From contig JANNBJ010000158.1 of NCBI GenBank assembly GCA_031385325.1, forward strand, positions 1 to 29,568: DNA of 29,568 nucleotides. The letters are read 5' to 3'. Shown in pieces: positions 22,261-29,568 of the stretch. The position numbers were made by a program, and so were the translations under genes. The notes under the pieces were generated by a model. The model was given only the letters and a program-made list of their open reading frames with translations, did not search any database and was not told where the DNA came from. Every line of letters begins with the position of its first letter. Position 1 is the stretch's first letter. The stretch is from SYFY01 sp031385325. GTDB taxonomy: Bacteria > Pseudomonadota > Gammaproteobacteria > Pseudomonadales > Azotimanducaceae.

Positions 22261-23490
22261 ATGACAGATCAAGTCGAGGTACAGGTCGAGAGCATCGCTT
22301 TTGGCGGGGATGCCGTCGCACGCCACAACGGGTTGGCCATGTTCATACCCGGCGGTGCACCTGGCGATTTCCTGCGCGTTCAAATCACCGAGCGCAATCG
22401 CCGCTATGTTCGTGCATCCATCGTCGATGTCCTGCAGCCAGGTAGCGCTCGCGTGGTTGCGCCCTGTCCTGTGTATCCGCGATGCGGAGGTTGTCAGTGG
22501 CAACACATCACCTACGCAGAGCAGTTCAAGGCGAAAGTCGATGTGGTCACACGCGCACTGGCGCGTTTCGAACCACGCCAGGTGCAACACTGGCCAGCAC
22601 CTGCGACGTCAGGTTATCGCCGCCGCGCGCGACTGCACTGGACCAGCCGGGACGGGGTGACGATCGGCTTTCGTGAACGCCAGTCCGAGCGACTGGTGGA
22701 TATCACCCGATGTCTGCAACTGGAACCTGCACTCGAAGCTTGTCTGCCCCGTCTGCGCGAACTTCTGGAACACGCGGATCGAACGTCCGGACACGCGGAA
22801 TTGCTCAGCAATCACCGAAACGAAATCCACCTGGGTTTGCGAGTCGATTCGGGGAATGGTGAAAAGCTGATCAAAGCCATGCAAGAAATCGACAACGCCT
22901 GGTGGCATGGCGCAAGGGTAACTGAAGGAAGCGCTTCCATCGTCATCGGCGCTGCATCTTTGGAACTCGATGCCCGCGGCCTGATGGCCAGTGCAACGGC
23001 GTTTACCCAGGCCAACGCGGCCCAGGATGCTGTGTTACGCGATTGTGTTTCTCGTCTTGTCAGCAGAGCTACCGCTGAACGCGTACTGGAGTTTCACGCG
23101 GGCATCGGCAATTTCACCCTGGATATCGCACGGTCTGGTGTCGGGGTTGACGCCGTTGAGGCGAATCCAGAGGCAGTCAGCTTGCTGCAGAACAATTGCC
23201 ACGGCTTGCTGGTCAACGCAATCACAGCTGACGCCGATCAACATGAATGGTTACAGAAGCCGGATTGTGTGCTACTGGATCCTCCGCGTGAAGGCGCCGC
23301 CGCGTTGATGACGCGTCTGGCTTCGAAGCGGGTTCCTCACATCATTTACGTGTCTTGCGACCCAATGACACTGGCACGCGATCTAACCGTGCTCATGAAA
23401 GCGCGTTATCGGTTACATGAAGTCAACATCATCGACATGATGCCGCACACCTATCACATCGAGACGGTCTGCTTCCTGTCGCGCCATTGA
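22261..23490 (+). CDS. RumA/TrmA-type RNA (uracil-5-)-methyltransferase
   Basis: This 409-aa SAM-dependent RNA m5U methyltransferase begins with an N-terminal TRAM domain (residues 3-57, QVESIAFGGDAVAR). The 4Fe-4S cluster Cys are at 69, 75 and 78 (CPVYPRCGGC) with a fourth at 151. FTQAN gives the FxQxN motif, the SAM motif I is EFHAGIGNFTLDIA, and the catalytic Cys lies in YVSCDPMTLARDL near the end. It is probably a 23S rRNA enzyme of the RlmD/RlmC type, but the exact uridine cannot be assigned, and it is somewhat shorter than E. coli RlmD (433 aa). Its 3' end overlaps that of the convergent kinase gene by 37 bases. Confidence 0.92.
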   Translation: MTDQVEVQVESIAFGGDAVARHNGLAMFIPGGAPGDFLRVQITERNRRYVRASIVDVLQPGSARVVAPCPVYPRCGGCQWQHITYAEQFKAKVDVVTRALARFEPRQVQHWPAPATSGYRRRARLHWTSRDGVTIGFRERQSERLVDITRCLQLEPALEACLPRLRELLEHADRTSGHAELLSNHRNEIHLGLRVDSGNGEKLIKAMQEIDNAWWHGARVTEGSASIVIGAASLELDARGLMASATAFTQANAAQDAVLRDCVSRLVSRATAERVLEFHAGIGNFTLDIARSGVGVDAVEANPEAVSLLQNNCHGLLVNAITADADQHEWLQKPDCVLLDPPREGAAALMTRLASKRVPHIIYVSCDPMTLARDLTVLMKARYRLHEVNIIDMMPHTYHIETVCFLSRH

Positions 23491-25868
23491 GGCTCACCGA
23501 CACGTGGACGATTGCGTGTCCAGGCCAGCAGCACGCTGACGACGTCGTGCATCCGCACCGGTTTGGCAACGTAGTCGTTCATACCCACTTCAAGGCAACG
23601 CTCGCGGTCGCCCGACAAGGCATTGGCAGTCATCGCAATGATAGGCACGTCCCGCCAACCGGCATGCTGGCGGATCGCCAGGGTTGTTGCATACCCGTCG
23701 AGCACCGGCATCTGACAGTCCATGAGGATGGCATCGAAGATGTCATGCTCCAGGAGATCCAATGCCTCGCCACCATGATTGGCGACGATACAGGTGACGC
23801 CACATCGCGCCAGCATGGTCTTGGTCAGCAACTGGTTCGTCGCGTTATCTTCGACCAGCAGTACACGCAGTCCCTCGAGTTGCTCGGCCAGCGTGCCATC
23901 GGTAGCTGTTGTAGAAGCCACAGGTAGCGTCGGAACGGTAGTGACCCCCTCATCAACCTGTACCGGAATCGTGAAGATGAAGGTAGATCCCGCATCAACC
24001 TGGCTGTCGACTTTCAACGTTCCACCCATCAACTCTACCAACTGTCGGCAGATCGCGAGCCCAAGCCCGGTACCGCCATAACGCCTTGTCGTGGAGGCAT
24101 CCGCCTGACTGAATCGTTGGAACAGGTGCACCGATTGGTCTGCAGAAATACCGATACCGGTGTCGCGCACCTGAAAGAGCAGATCGCCCAACAGCCGATC
24201 ACCGTCGCGCAGTTCGGCCATACTGGCCACTTGCACACTGATACTGCCCTTGGCTGTGAACTTCAGTGCATTGCCAACCAGATTGTGTAAAACCTGGGCG
24301 ATTCGCAAACCATCACCAAGATAACCAGGCCGCACCGAATCGTCGATGACAACATCAAACGCCAGCCCCTGCTGCTTCGCGCGCTCCGCGTAGGTAGATC
24401 GCACGTCGGTGAGCAAGGTCCGTACGTCAAGCGGCTGATTCTCGAGCACCAGTCCACCAGCTTCGATCTTCGTCAAATCAAGAATGTCGTTGATGATGCC
24501 AATCAGGTGACGTGATGCGGTCTGGATCCGATCGAGAAACGTCCGCTGTTCAGGCAGCAGCGTCGTGGTATGCAAAAGGTCCGTGAACCCGACAATCGCA
24601 TTCAGTGGGGTACGGATTTCGTGGCTCATGTTGGCGAGAAAGCTGCTCTTGGCGCCAGCTTCTTCCATGGCACGCTGACGACTTGCTCGTTCTTCAAGCA
24701 GGCGGCTGGCAAGTGCCAGTGAACCCATGAATCCCAACCCGGTGGCAGCCAGTTCCAGCGCGTGATCAGACCAGACCTGATCGATATCCAGCCCCTTGTG
24801 TCGAGCCAGCACAAAACCAACGCCGAGAGTGAATGAGACCAATCCAGCCAGATAGCTTGCCGCGCCGTTGATATGTTTCAGACTTCCTGCCGTAGCTGCC
24901 CACAGGCATAACCCAAGGCAGCCCACGATCAAGCCGAGACCGACATTCGGGAAGTGCCGGAATATGGGAAACAGGTTAACCAACACGATCACGCCGGCAG
25001 CAAAGGTCAATCCCGCACGCAAGCGCGGCGACCACTCGCCAACCCGCAGAAAATCCCGGGAAAACATGAGCAATCCCATCAACATCACACCGATCGAAAA
25101 ACGCAGAGTGAAGTCGTGGCAGATGGGATGATCGGCATAGAGGAACTCAGACGCCAACCCGGTCTCCGCCAGGCGCCAGAAAAGCGCCCCGACCAAAGAA
25201 ACGCCAAAGTAGAAGAAAATGGCTTCACCAACCAACATGCACACACAGATGTTGTAGAGCGCAAGAACAAGGAGCAGGCCAAACATGAGACCCACTATCA
25301 GGTTGTCGAAACCGATTCGCTCGGACCATGCGTCACTGCTTGCGAGCACGGGCAAGAGCGAGACACTCGAAAAACTGTCGATCCGCACCAAGATTTCGTG
25401 GCGGCCGGGATACATCGCAACCGGGAACGCAACTTCACGGTAGTGGATCCTGCGAACCGCAAACGGCAATCCCGAGCCTGCCTTCAGTTCTGACAACAAC
25501 CTTCCGTCAACGGAGTGCCAAAAAGTGGCGGAGCGAACGTTGCCCGAACCGAGGCTGAATACCCAGTCCGGCACATTTTGAGCAGCAGGTTCTACCTGGA
25601 AAACGAATCGTACCCACTGAGAACGGCGGGAAAAACCAAGGTTGATCGTCCCACCCGAGGATTTTGTCCATCCATCCTCTGCTGGTGTCTCGGCCTGGAG
25701 CGCTGAGTTCTGCACCTCGGCGTGCAGCCCCAGGAGATAGGTCTGACTCGATGTGGGAGCTACTTGCAGGGCATCAGAATCGGGTGTGGGACGATCGGCA
25801 ATAGATTGCCCCGCCACCACCATCAGGCAACAGCAGACCAGACCAGCAATCGTTGATCGACAGTTCAC
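23454..25868 (-). CDS. 7TM-DISM hybrid sensor histidine kinase/response regulator
   Basis: This is a hybrid kinase of 804 aa from GTG 25868; a frame upstream to ATG 25931 adds 21 residues but would bury the signal peptide. In order it has a signal peptide (IAGLVCCCLMVVAGQSIA), a periplasmic 7TMR-DISMED2 carbohydrate-binding-like domain (about 25-180), and seven membrane helices (about 190-390). The HisKA domain has the phospho-accepting His in NMSHEIRTPLNAIVG, and the HATPase has QVLHNLVGNALKFT, DTGIGIS and GGTGLGLAI. A C-terminal receiver carries LVEDNATNQ, phospho-Asp in LMDCQMP and Lys in YVAKPV. No separate output regulator or Hpt gene is adjacent. The stop lies inside the convergent methyltransferase gene. 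Confidence 0.9.
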   Translation of the reverse strand: MNCRSTIAGLVCCCLMVVAGQSIADRPTPDSDALQVAPTSSQTYLLGLHAEVQNSALQAETPAEDGWTKSSGGTINLGFSRRSQWVRFVFQVEPAAQNVPDWVFSLGSGNVRSATFWHSVDGRLLSELKAGSGLPFAVRRIHYREVAFPVAMYPGRHEILVRIDSFSSVSLLPVLASSDAWSERIGFDNLIVGLMFGLLLVLALYNICVCMLVGEAIFFYFGVSLVGALFWRLAETGLASEFLYADHPICHDFTLRFSIGVMLMGLLMFSRDFLRVGEWSPRLRAGLTFAAGVIVLVNLFPIFRHFPNVGLGLIVGCLGLCLWAATAGSLKHINGAASYLAGLVSFTLGVGFVLARHKGLDIDQVWSDHALELAATGLGFMGSLALASRLLEERASRQRAMEEAGAKSSFLANMSHEIRTPLNAIVGFTDLLHTTTLLPEQRTFLDRIQTASRHLIGIINDILDLTKIEAGGLVLENQPLDVRTLLTDVRSTYAERAKQQGLAFDVVIDDSVRPGYLGDGLRIAQVLHNLVGNALKFTAKGSISVQVASMAELRDGDRLLGDLLFQVRDTGIGISADQSVHLFQRFSQADASTTRRYGGTGLGLAICRQLVELMGGTLKVDSQVDAGSTFIFTIPVQVDEGVTTVPTLPVASTTATDGTLAEQLEGLRVLLVEDNATNQLLTKTMLARCGVTCIVANHGGEALDLLEHDIFDAILMDCQMPVLDGYATTLAIRQHAGWRDVPIIAMTANALSGDRERCLEVGMNDYVAKPVRMHDVVSVLLAWTRNRPRVGEPQWRDRKQTVSM

Positions 25869-25943
25869 CTCGTGAGTGTAGTAATACCGGTCAAACTGGC
25901 TGCGACGCGGTACACATCCTCGCCAACACATCTGAAGTTGGTT

Positions 25944-26357
25944 TCAATCCGCCTGCTCGAGCAACATGAAAGAAAAGGTTCCATGGGCCAGCAGCCGGGA
26001 ATCGACATCACCGGTGACCACTTCTGCCCGCAAGCTGACAAGTCGTCGAGATCGGCTCACGACTTCCGCCCTGCCGACGATGCGCTGTCCCGCAGAAGCC
26101 GCTCGCACGTAGTTCAGGTTGGCATTGATGGTTGCACCTCGAGTGCCCAGTGACCCCACCGCATAAGCACAGGCAATATCGGCCAGCGCGAAGAGCAACC
26201 CGCCATACGCGAGTCCTGCTGCATTGATCAGTTCAGGCTTCACGGTTGCTTCCATCTCGCACACGCCCTGCTCGGCACGAATGAACCGCATTCCGAAGTG
26301 ATCAAGGATGCCCGCATCTTTTTTCAACACCTCCTGCTGGCGCGCATCGATACTCAT
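25944..26357 (-). CDS. PaaI-type hotdog thioesterase
   Basis: This 137-aa hotdog-fold acyl-CoA thioesterase has the PaaI/YdiI pattern N-x-x-G-x-x-x-G-G (NAAGLAYGGLLFALADIAC, residues 45-63). In this family the Asp of that helix activates water, and the usual HGG is YGG here. The C-terminal strands RAASAGQRIVGRAEVVSRSRR and HGTFSF are typical. A long open frame continues upstream, but it runs antisense through the oxidoreductase gene; ATG 26357 fits the family length. The gene is divergent from the flavin monooxygenase (57 bases between starts). It ends 75 bases before the kinase start used here. Confidence 0.86.
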   Translation of the reverse strand: MSIDARQQEVLKKDAGILDHFGMRFIRAEQGVCEMEATVKPELINAAGLAYGGLLFALADIACAYAVGSLGTRGATINANLNYVRAASAGQRIVGRAEVVSRSRRLVSLRAEVVTGDVDSRLLAHGTFSFMLLEQAD

Positions 26358-26414
26358 TGATGGTCTCTGTGCCCTCGTGATCGTTTGAGTGCGGAATTGT
26401 GGCACGATTGAGAC

Positions 26415-27440
26415 ATGTTCACGTGCACCTGGGCGCCAACCGTCTTTCAAGGACCGCAGCTCGTCGATCGCCATCTCGGTCGACTGCCGGTGGGCGAGCG
26501 GCTGCATGCCGTGCTGGGCGATCATGCAAGACGTATTGAAGACCTCGGCATAACGCATCTGCTGGTGGCACAACGCTGGTGGGGGTCGGGTGAGGAAACA
26601 GAAGGATCGTCGCTCGACTGTCTGGCGATGACCAGCTACTTCGCCGGTTGTACATCCGCAATCAAGCTGATCACGGCGATTCATCCGGGCTTTTTTCATC
26701 CGACAGTCATCGCCAAGTGGGCGGCTTCCCTGAACGCGCTCTATCCCGATCGATGGGCGATCAACGTCACCAGCGGCTGGAACCTGCAGGAATTCGCGAT
26801 GTACGGGATAGACGCACTCACCCACGACGAACGATATGCAAGATCCGCCGAGTTCATCCGCGTGCTTCGTCAGGCCTGGTCTGGCCAGGTCTTCGACTTC
26901 GAAGGGTTGCACTATCAGATCAAGGGCATGCAACTTGAGCCCCGTCCCACATCCAAGCTGACGATCTACCAGGGGGGACAAAGTCCAGCGGCACTGCAGA
27001 TGGCCGGAGAGCACGCGGACTGGATGTTCCTCAATGGCGGTCGACCGGAAAAGCTGTCGCAACTGATCAGCCATGCACGCACCGAAGCGGCGAGCCATGG
27101 CCGACAGCTGCGTTTCGCGGTATACGCAGCGCCGCTCTGCGCAGACACCGACGCGCTGGCCTGGGCAGAAATCGATACCAGACTGGCTCGCCTCGACCAA
27201 GGACTGGTGCAACGACGCCAGGCGAAAGTGGGTGGCGCCGTTGGCATGTGGGCCGGTGGTGACGACCCACTCACGCATCTGGATACCAACGAAGGATTTT
27301 GTACACGCCTGATCGGCAGCCCGGTGACAATTCTCGAGCGCATCGAGGAACTGCGATCGATTGGCGTCGACATGCTGCACCTCGAATTGCGGGATGCCCT
27401 TTTCATCGAACACGTTCTGCCTCGAATTCACGCCATGTAG
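26415..27440 (+). CDS. LLM-class flavin-dependent monooxygenase (SsuD/SfnG-like)
   Basis: This 341-aa luciferase-like TIM-barrel oxidoreductase uses reduced FMN from a separate reductase. Diagnostic SsuD-type sequences are HPGFFHPTVIAKWAASLN (residues 90-107), the INVTSGWNLQEFAMYG segment near 115-130 (SsuD/SfnG have NIVSGWxxDEFxxFG), HDERYARSAEFIRVLRQAWSG, and a phosphate-binding YQGGQSPAAL near 190. Family members cleave carbon-sulfur bonds of alkanesulfonates or dimethylsulfone, or oxidise other small molecules. No sulfur-uptake genes are adjacent, so the substrate is open. The ATG at 26415 has GAG upstream. It is followed by the GntR-ABC operon. Confidence 0.87.
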   Translation: MFTCTWAPTVFQGPQLVDRHLGRLPVGERLHAVLGDHARRIEDLGITHLLVAQRWWGSGEETEGSSLDCLAMTSYFAGCTSAIKLITAIHPGFFHPTVIAKWAASLNALYPDRWAINVTSGWNLQEFAMYGIDALTHDERYARSAEFIRVLRQAWSGQVFDFEGLHYQIKGMQLEPRPTSKLTIYQGGQSPAALQMAGEHADWMFLNGGRPEKLSQLISHARTEAASHGRQLRFAVYAAPLCADTDALAWAEIDTRLARLDQGLVQRRQAKVGGAVGMWAGGDDPLTHLDTNEGFCTRLIGSPVTILERIEELRSIGVDMLHLELRDALFIEHVLPRIHAM

Positions 27441-27534
27441 CCAACGCTTCCGTAGGCCGCAACCGGGGCCCCGCCTTGAGCCCTCCCCCGGACTCTGGAA
27501 AAAACTTCATGAAAACGCTTTCGCTCTCGATTTA

Positions 27535-27556
27535 GTGTGTTACATTACTAACACAC
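27535..27556. promoter_or_regulatory. palindromic operator of the GntR/ABC operon
   Basis: GTGTGTTA-CATTAC-TAACACAC is a perfect 8-bp inverted repeat with a 6-base spacer, 20 bases upstream of the GntR start. YtrA-type GntR proteins bind inverted repeats close to their own promoters and repress the linked ABC transporter genes. This is the obvious binding site for the adjacent regulator. Confidence 0.75.
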
Positions 27557-27576
27557 CAGTTAACCATGACACCAAA

Positions 27577-27930
27577 ATGCACGAGTGGCATGACAATGAA
27601 CCGATCTACCAGCAGCTGCGCACTGCTGTTCTGCATCGGATCCTGGCCGGCACGCTGGCCGAAGGAGAGGCGGTGCCTTCAGTCCGGCAGGTTGCAACCA
27701 CCGAACGAATCAACCCGCTCACTGTCACCCGTGCCTACCAGTTGCTGGTCGACGAAGGGCTTCTCGAAAAGCGCCGCGGACTTGGGCTGTTTGTCACCAC
27801 CGGCGCCGGCAACAAGGCCCGCACCAGTGAGCGCGAGACCTTCCTCACCGTCGAGTGGCCACGAATTCGCCAACGCATGGACGCACTCGGAATCGACCCG
27901 CTTTCCCTGCTGAAGAGTAAAGACGCATGA
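27577..27930 (+). CDS. GntR-family regulator, YtrA subfamily
   Basis: This 117-aa protein has a winged helix (residues 5-75; PIYQQLRTAVLHRILAG, VPSVRQVATTERINPLTVTRAY, GLLEKRRGLGLFV) and only a short helical C-terminal tail. That is the size and layout of YtrA-type GntR repressors rather than FadR or HutC types. ATG 27577 is used; the frame is open further upstream but reads through the operator. Its stop overlaps the ABC ATPase start by 4 bases (ATGA), so it is co-translated with the transporter it probably represses. YtrA relatives respond to cell-envelope stress or antimicrobials, which is inference here. Confidence 0.92.
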   Translation: MHEWHDNEPIYQQLRTAVLHRILAGTLAEGEAVPSVRQVATTERINPLTVTRAYQLLVDEGLLEKRRGLGLFVTTGAGNKARTSERETFLTVEWPRIRQRMDALGIDPLSLLKSKDA

Positions 27931-28775
27931 ACGTTATTGAAGCCCGACAACTCGTCAAGCGTTACGGTGCCAATGCTGCACTGGATGATTTCGATCTACA
28001 GGTTCCAAAAGGACGCATCGTCGGTCTAATCGGACCGAACGGCTCTGGCAAGACCACCGCGCTGAAAGCCATTTTGGGCCTGACGGCGCTCGACAGTGGC
28101 GAGCTCTCAATCAATGGACTGGCGCCGTGGACCAATCGCGCCCGACTGATGGAGGACGTCGCCTACATTCCGGATACCGGTATCCTGCCACGCTGGATGC
28201 GTGTCAGTGACCTGGTGGACTACGTCGCCAGAGTGCACTCCCGATTTGATCGTACGCGTGCCGAATCGCTGCTCGCCAAAACCGACATCATCGCCAGTCG
28301 CCCGGTTCGCGTGCTGTCGAAGGGTATGCAGGTTCAGTTGCACCTGGCACTGATTCTGGCAGTTGATGCCAAACTGCTGGTACTCGATGAACCCACTCTG
28401 GGGCTCGACGTGCTGTATCGCGAGCAGTTCTACGACACGCTGCTGAACGACTACTTCGAAGGTGAGCGCAGCATTCTCATCACCACCCATGAAGTGCGTG
28501 AGATCGAGCATGTCCTTACGGACGTGGTGTTCATTGCGCGTGGCAAGTCACGCCTTGCGGCCACCATTGACGACATCCGCGAGCAGTACACGAAACTCAC
28601 ATTGACTACCGGTATAACGCCTCCCGATGGATTTATCGGACGTCGTCAAACCCTTGCGGGGGTTGAGTGCATCTATAGGAACATCCCCCGAGAGGATCTG
28701 GCGCGCGCTGGTGCCGTCGGCGTTCCGGATCTGGTTGAACTATTTGTCGCGATCATGGAGACCTCACATGCATAA
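27927..28775 (+). CDS. ABC transporter ATP-binding protein
   Basis: This 282-aa ABC ATPase has Walker A GPNGSGKTT (residues 36-44), a Q-loop-region helix, and a signature LSKGMQ in place of LSGGQ. Walker B is LLVLDEP with the D-loop TLGLD, and the H-loop His lies in ITTHEV. The C-terminal 60 residues (about 220-282) form the extra domain seen in YtrB/BcrA-type exporters. It overlaps the GntR gene by 4 bases and the permease gene by 8 bases. The system is likely an exporter or envelope-stress transporter, since no substrate-binding protein is present. Confidence 0.93.
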   Translation: MNVIEARQLVKRYGANAALDDFDLQVPKGRIVGLIGPNGSGKTTALKAILGLTALDSGELSINGLAPWTNRARLMEDVAYIPDTGILPRWMRVSDLVDYVARVHSRFDRTRAESLLAKTDIIASRPVRVLSKGMQVQLHLALILAVDAKLLVLDEPTLGLDVLYREQFYDTLLNDYFEGERSILITTHEVREIEHVLTDVVFIARGKSRLAATIDDIREQYTKLTLTTGITPPDGFIGRRQTLAGVECIYRNIPREDLARAGAVGVPDLVELFVAIMETSHA

Positions 28776-29568
28776 CCTCATCACGCTGGCCACCAGAGAG
28801 TGGCAGGAACATCGCAATACCTTCATGTTTCCGCCGGCAACCATTCTCGCGCTGATCGTCATCGCCGTACTGTTCGGGGTCTTGTTAGGCGAGAAGCTCG
28901 ATCTGCATTTCGATCTGGAAGACAGTAAAGGAACAGGACCCTCCACGTTCCACCAGTCCGACAAGCGAACCAGCACGGGGCTCTTCATGGTCTCGGCGCA
29001 GCCTGATGGATATTCTGCCCAGCCACGTGCCACGTTCGCAGCACACCACAATTCCTCGTCGACACTGGATGAACTGGCCAGCGCCGACGTTGGCAAATTG
29101 CCGCGAATACTCGACGAACTCACCTTCCCCTTCATTCTGGTACTGATCCTGGTGTCGCTGTCGGTCGCGATCAGCGTCACTTACGATGAGCGCAAGGACC
29201 GCTCGCTCCTGTTCTGGAAATCGATGCCGGTCGACGATGTTGAAACGATCATCAGCAAGTTCGTGTTCGTCTGCTGGATCGCGCCGTTGGCCACTGTCGT
29301 TGCGATCGTCTTCGCCAGACTGCTTCTCGCAGGCATGGCAAGTGTCTATTCGAACGAGCTCGAACTCGGCGAGGTGTGGGGCAACGCGCAAGTGTGGAGT
29401 GGTTTCCTGGGGGTCATCACCGGCTTCCTGCTGCTCGGACTCTGGGTCGCGCCGATCTACGCCTGGCTGATGCTGGTCGGTGCGGTGGCGACTCGATCAC
29501 CGATGCTCATTGCGACGATCGCTCCTCTCCTGGCGATGTGGCTTGAGTGGATGTTCTTCGACTCGACC
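28768..29568 (+). CDS. ABC transporter permease (partial at window end)
   Basis: This gene begins with ATG inside the ATPase gene (8-base overlap), preceded by GGAG at 28757-28760, and stays open for 267 codons to the window end. Near residues 22-46 a first membrane helix (MFPPATILALIVIAVLFGVLLG) is followed by an extracytoplasmic loop of about 85 residues. Further helices are FILVLILVSLSVAIS, then IISKFVFVCWIAPLATVVAIVFA, then a long helix GFLGVITGFLLLGLWVAPIYAWLML. The loop-plus-helix pattern and motif YDERKDRSLLFWKSMPVDD are typical of ABC-2-type permeases. The C-terminus is missing. Confidence 0.88.
   Translation, partial: MHNLITLATREWQEHRNTFMFPPATILALIVIAVLFGVLLGEKLDLHFDLEDSKGTGPSTFHQSDKRTSTGLFMVSAQPDGYSAQPRATFAAHHNSSSTLDELASADVGKLPRILDELTFPFILVLILVSLSVAISVTYDERKDRSLLFWKSMPVDDVETIISKFVFVCWIAPLATVVAIVFARLLLAGMASVYSNELELGEVWGNAQVWSGFLGVITGFLLLGLWVAPIYAWLMLVGAVATRSPMLIATIAPLLAMWLEWMFFDST

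Noticed and set aside
25944..27431. Long minus-strand frame extending the thioesterase to 495 aa
   Set aside because: The extension runs antisense through a clear flavin monooxygenase gene. The conserved hotdog domain starts at ATG 26357.
1..29568. CRISPR array or prophage
   Set aside because: No regularly spaced repeats, cas genes, integrase or phage structural genes were seen on either strand.

Overview
The window looks like the chromosome of a moderately high-GC proteobacterium, most likely a gammaproteobacterium. The clues are rdgC, a tRNA-Val(UAC)/tRNA-Asp(GUC) pair behind a stringent-type promoter, a 7TM-DISM hybrid kinase, and dense operons with 1-8 base overlaps. No species can be named from the sequence alone.

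Layout. Positions 109-266 hold the two tRNA genes (minus strand). Positions 352-2153 hold a minus-strand operon: a small unknown protein, a ChrR-type cupin and a short-chain dehydrogenase (SDR). Positions 2359-12336 are metabolic. An HsaA/acyl-CoA-dehydrogenase-like flavoenzyme diverges from an alpha/beta hydrolase, an RraA-fold aldolase-like protein and an iron-type alcohol/glycerol dehydrogenase. A GNAT acetyltransferase follows. Then comes a tightly coupled minus-strand operon: D-aminoacylase-type amidohydrolase, class III CoA transferase, GPH-family symporter and SDR. A membrane-anchored type B carboxylesterase (12438-14249) diverges from that operon. Together these suggest uptake, hydrolysis, CoA activation and oxidation of an unidentified organic substrate.

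Positions 14250-19090 are an accessory island packed with small and broken genes. In order it holds a HepT remnant, a BrnT/BrnA-like toxin-antitoxin pair, the remains of a diversity-generating retroelement (DGR), a HigB/HigA pair with a readable promoter/operator, a nucleotidyltransferase with a 66-aa partner, and the tail of an IS4-type transposase. The DGR remains are the most interesting content of the window. A reverse transcriptase lacking its N-terminal half (YVDD and the DGR-type GLPIGNLTSQ motif are kept) is followed directly by an Asn(AAC)-rich template repeat encoding an FGE/SUMF1 C-type-lectin sequence. The RT is fused at its 5' end to an unrelated secreted-looking gene, which suggests that one deletion removed the rest of the cassette.

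From 19091 ordinary chromosome resumes: rdgC, a patatin-like phospholipase, an AEC permease, a RumA-type RNA methyltransferase, a 7TM hybrid histidine kinase, a PaaI-type thioesterase and an SsuD-like flavin monooxygenase. The last operon is a YtrA-type GntR regulator with a perfect palindromic operator, an ABC ATPase and an ABC permease that runs off the window end.
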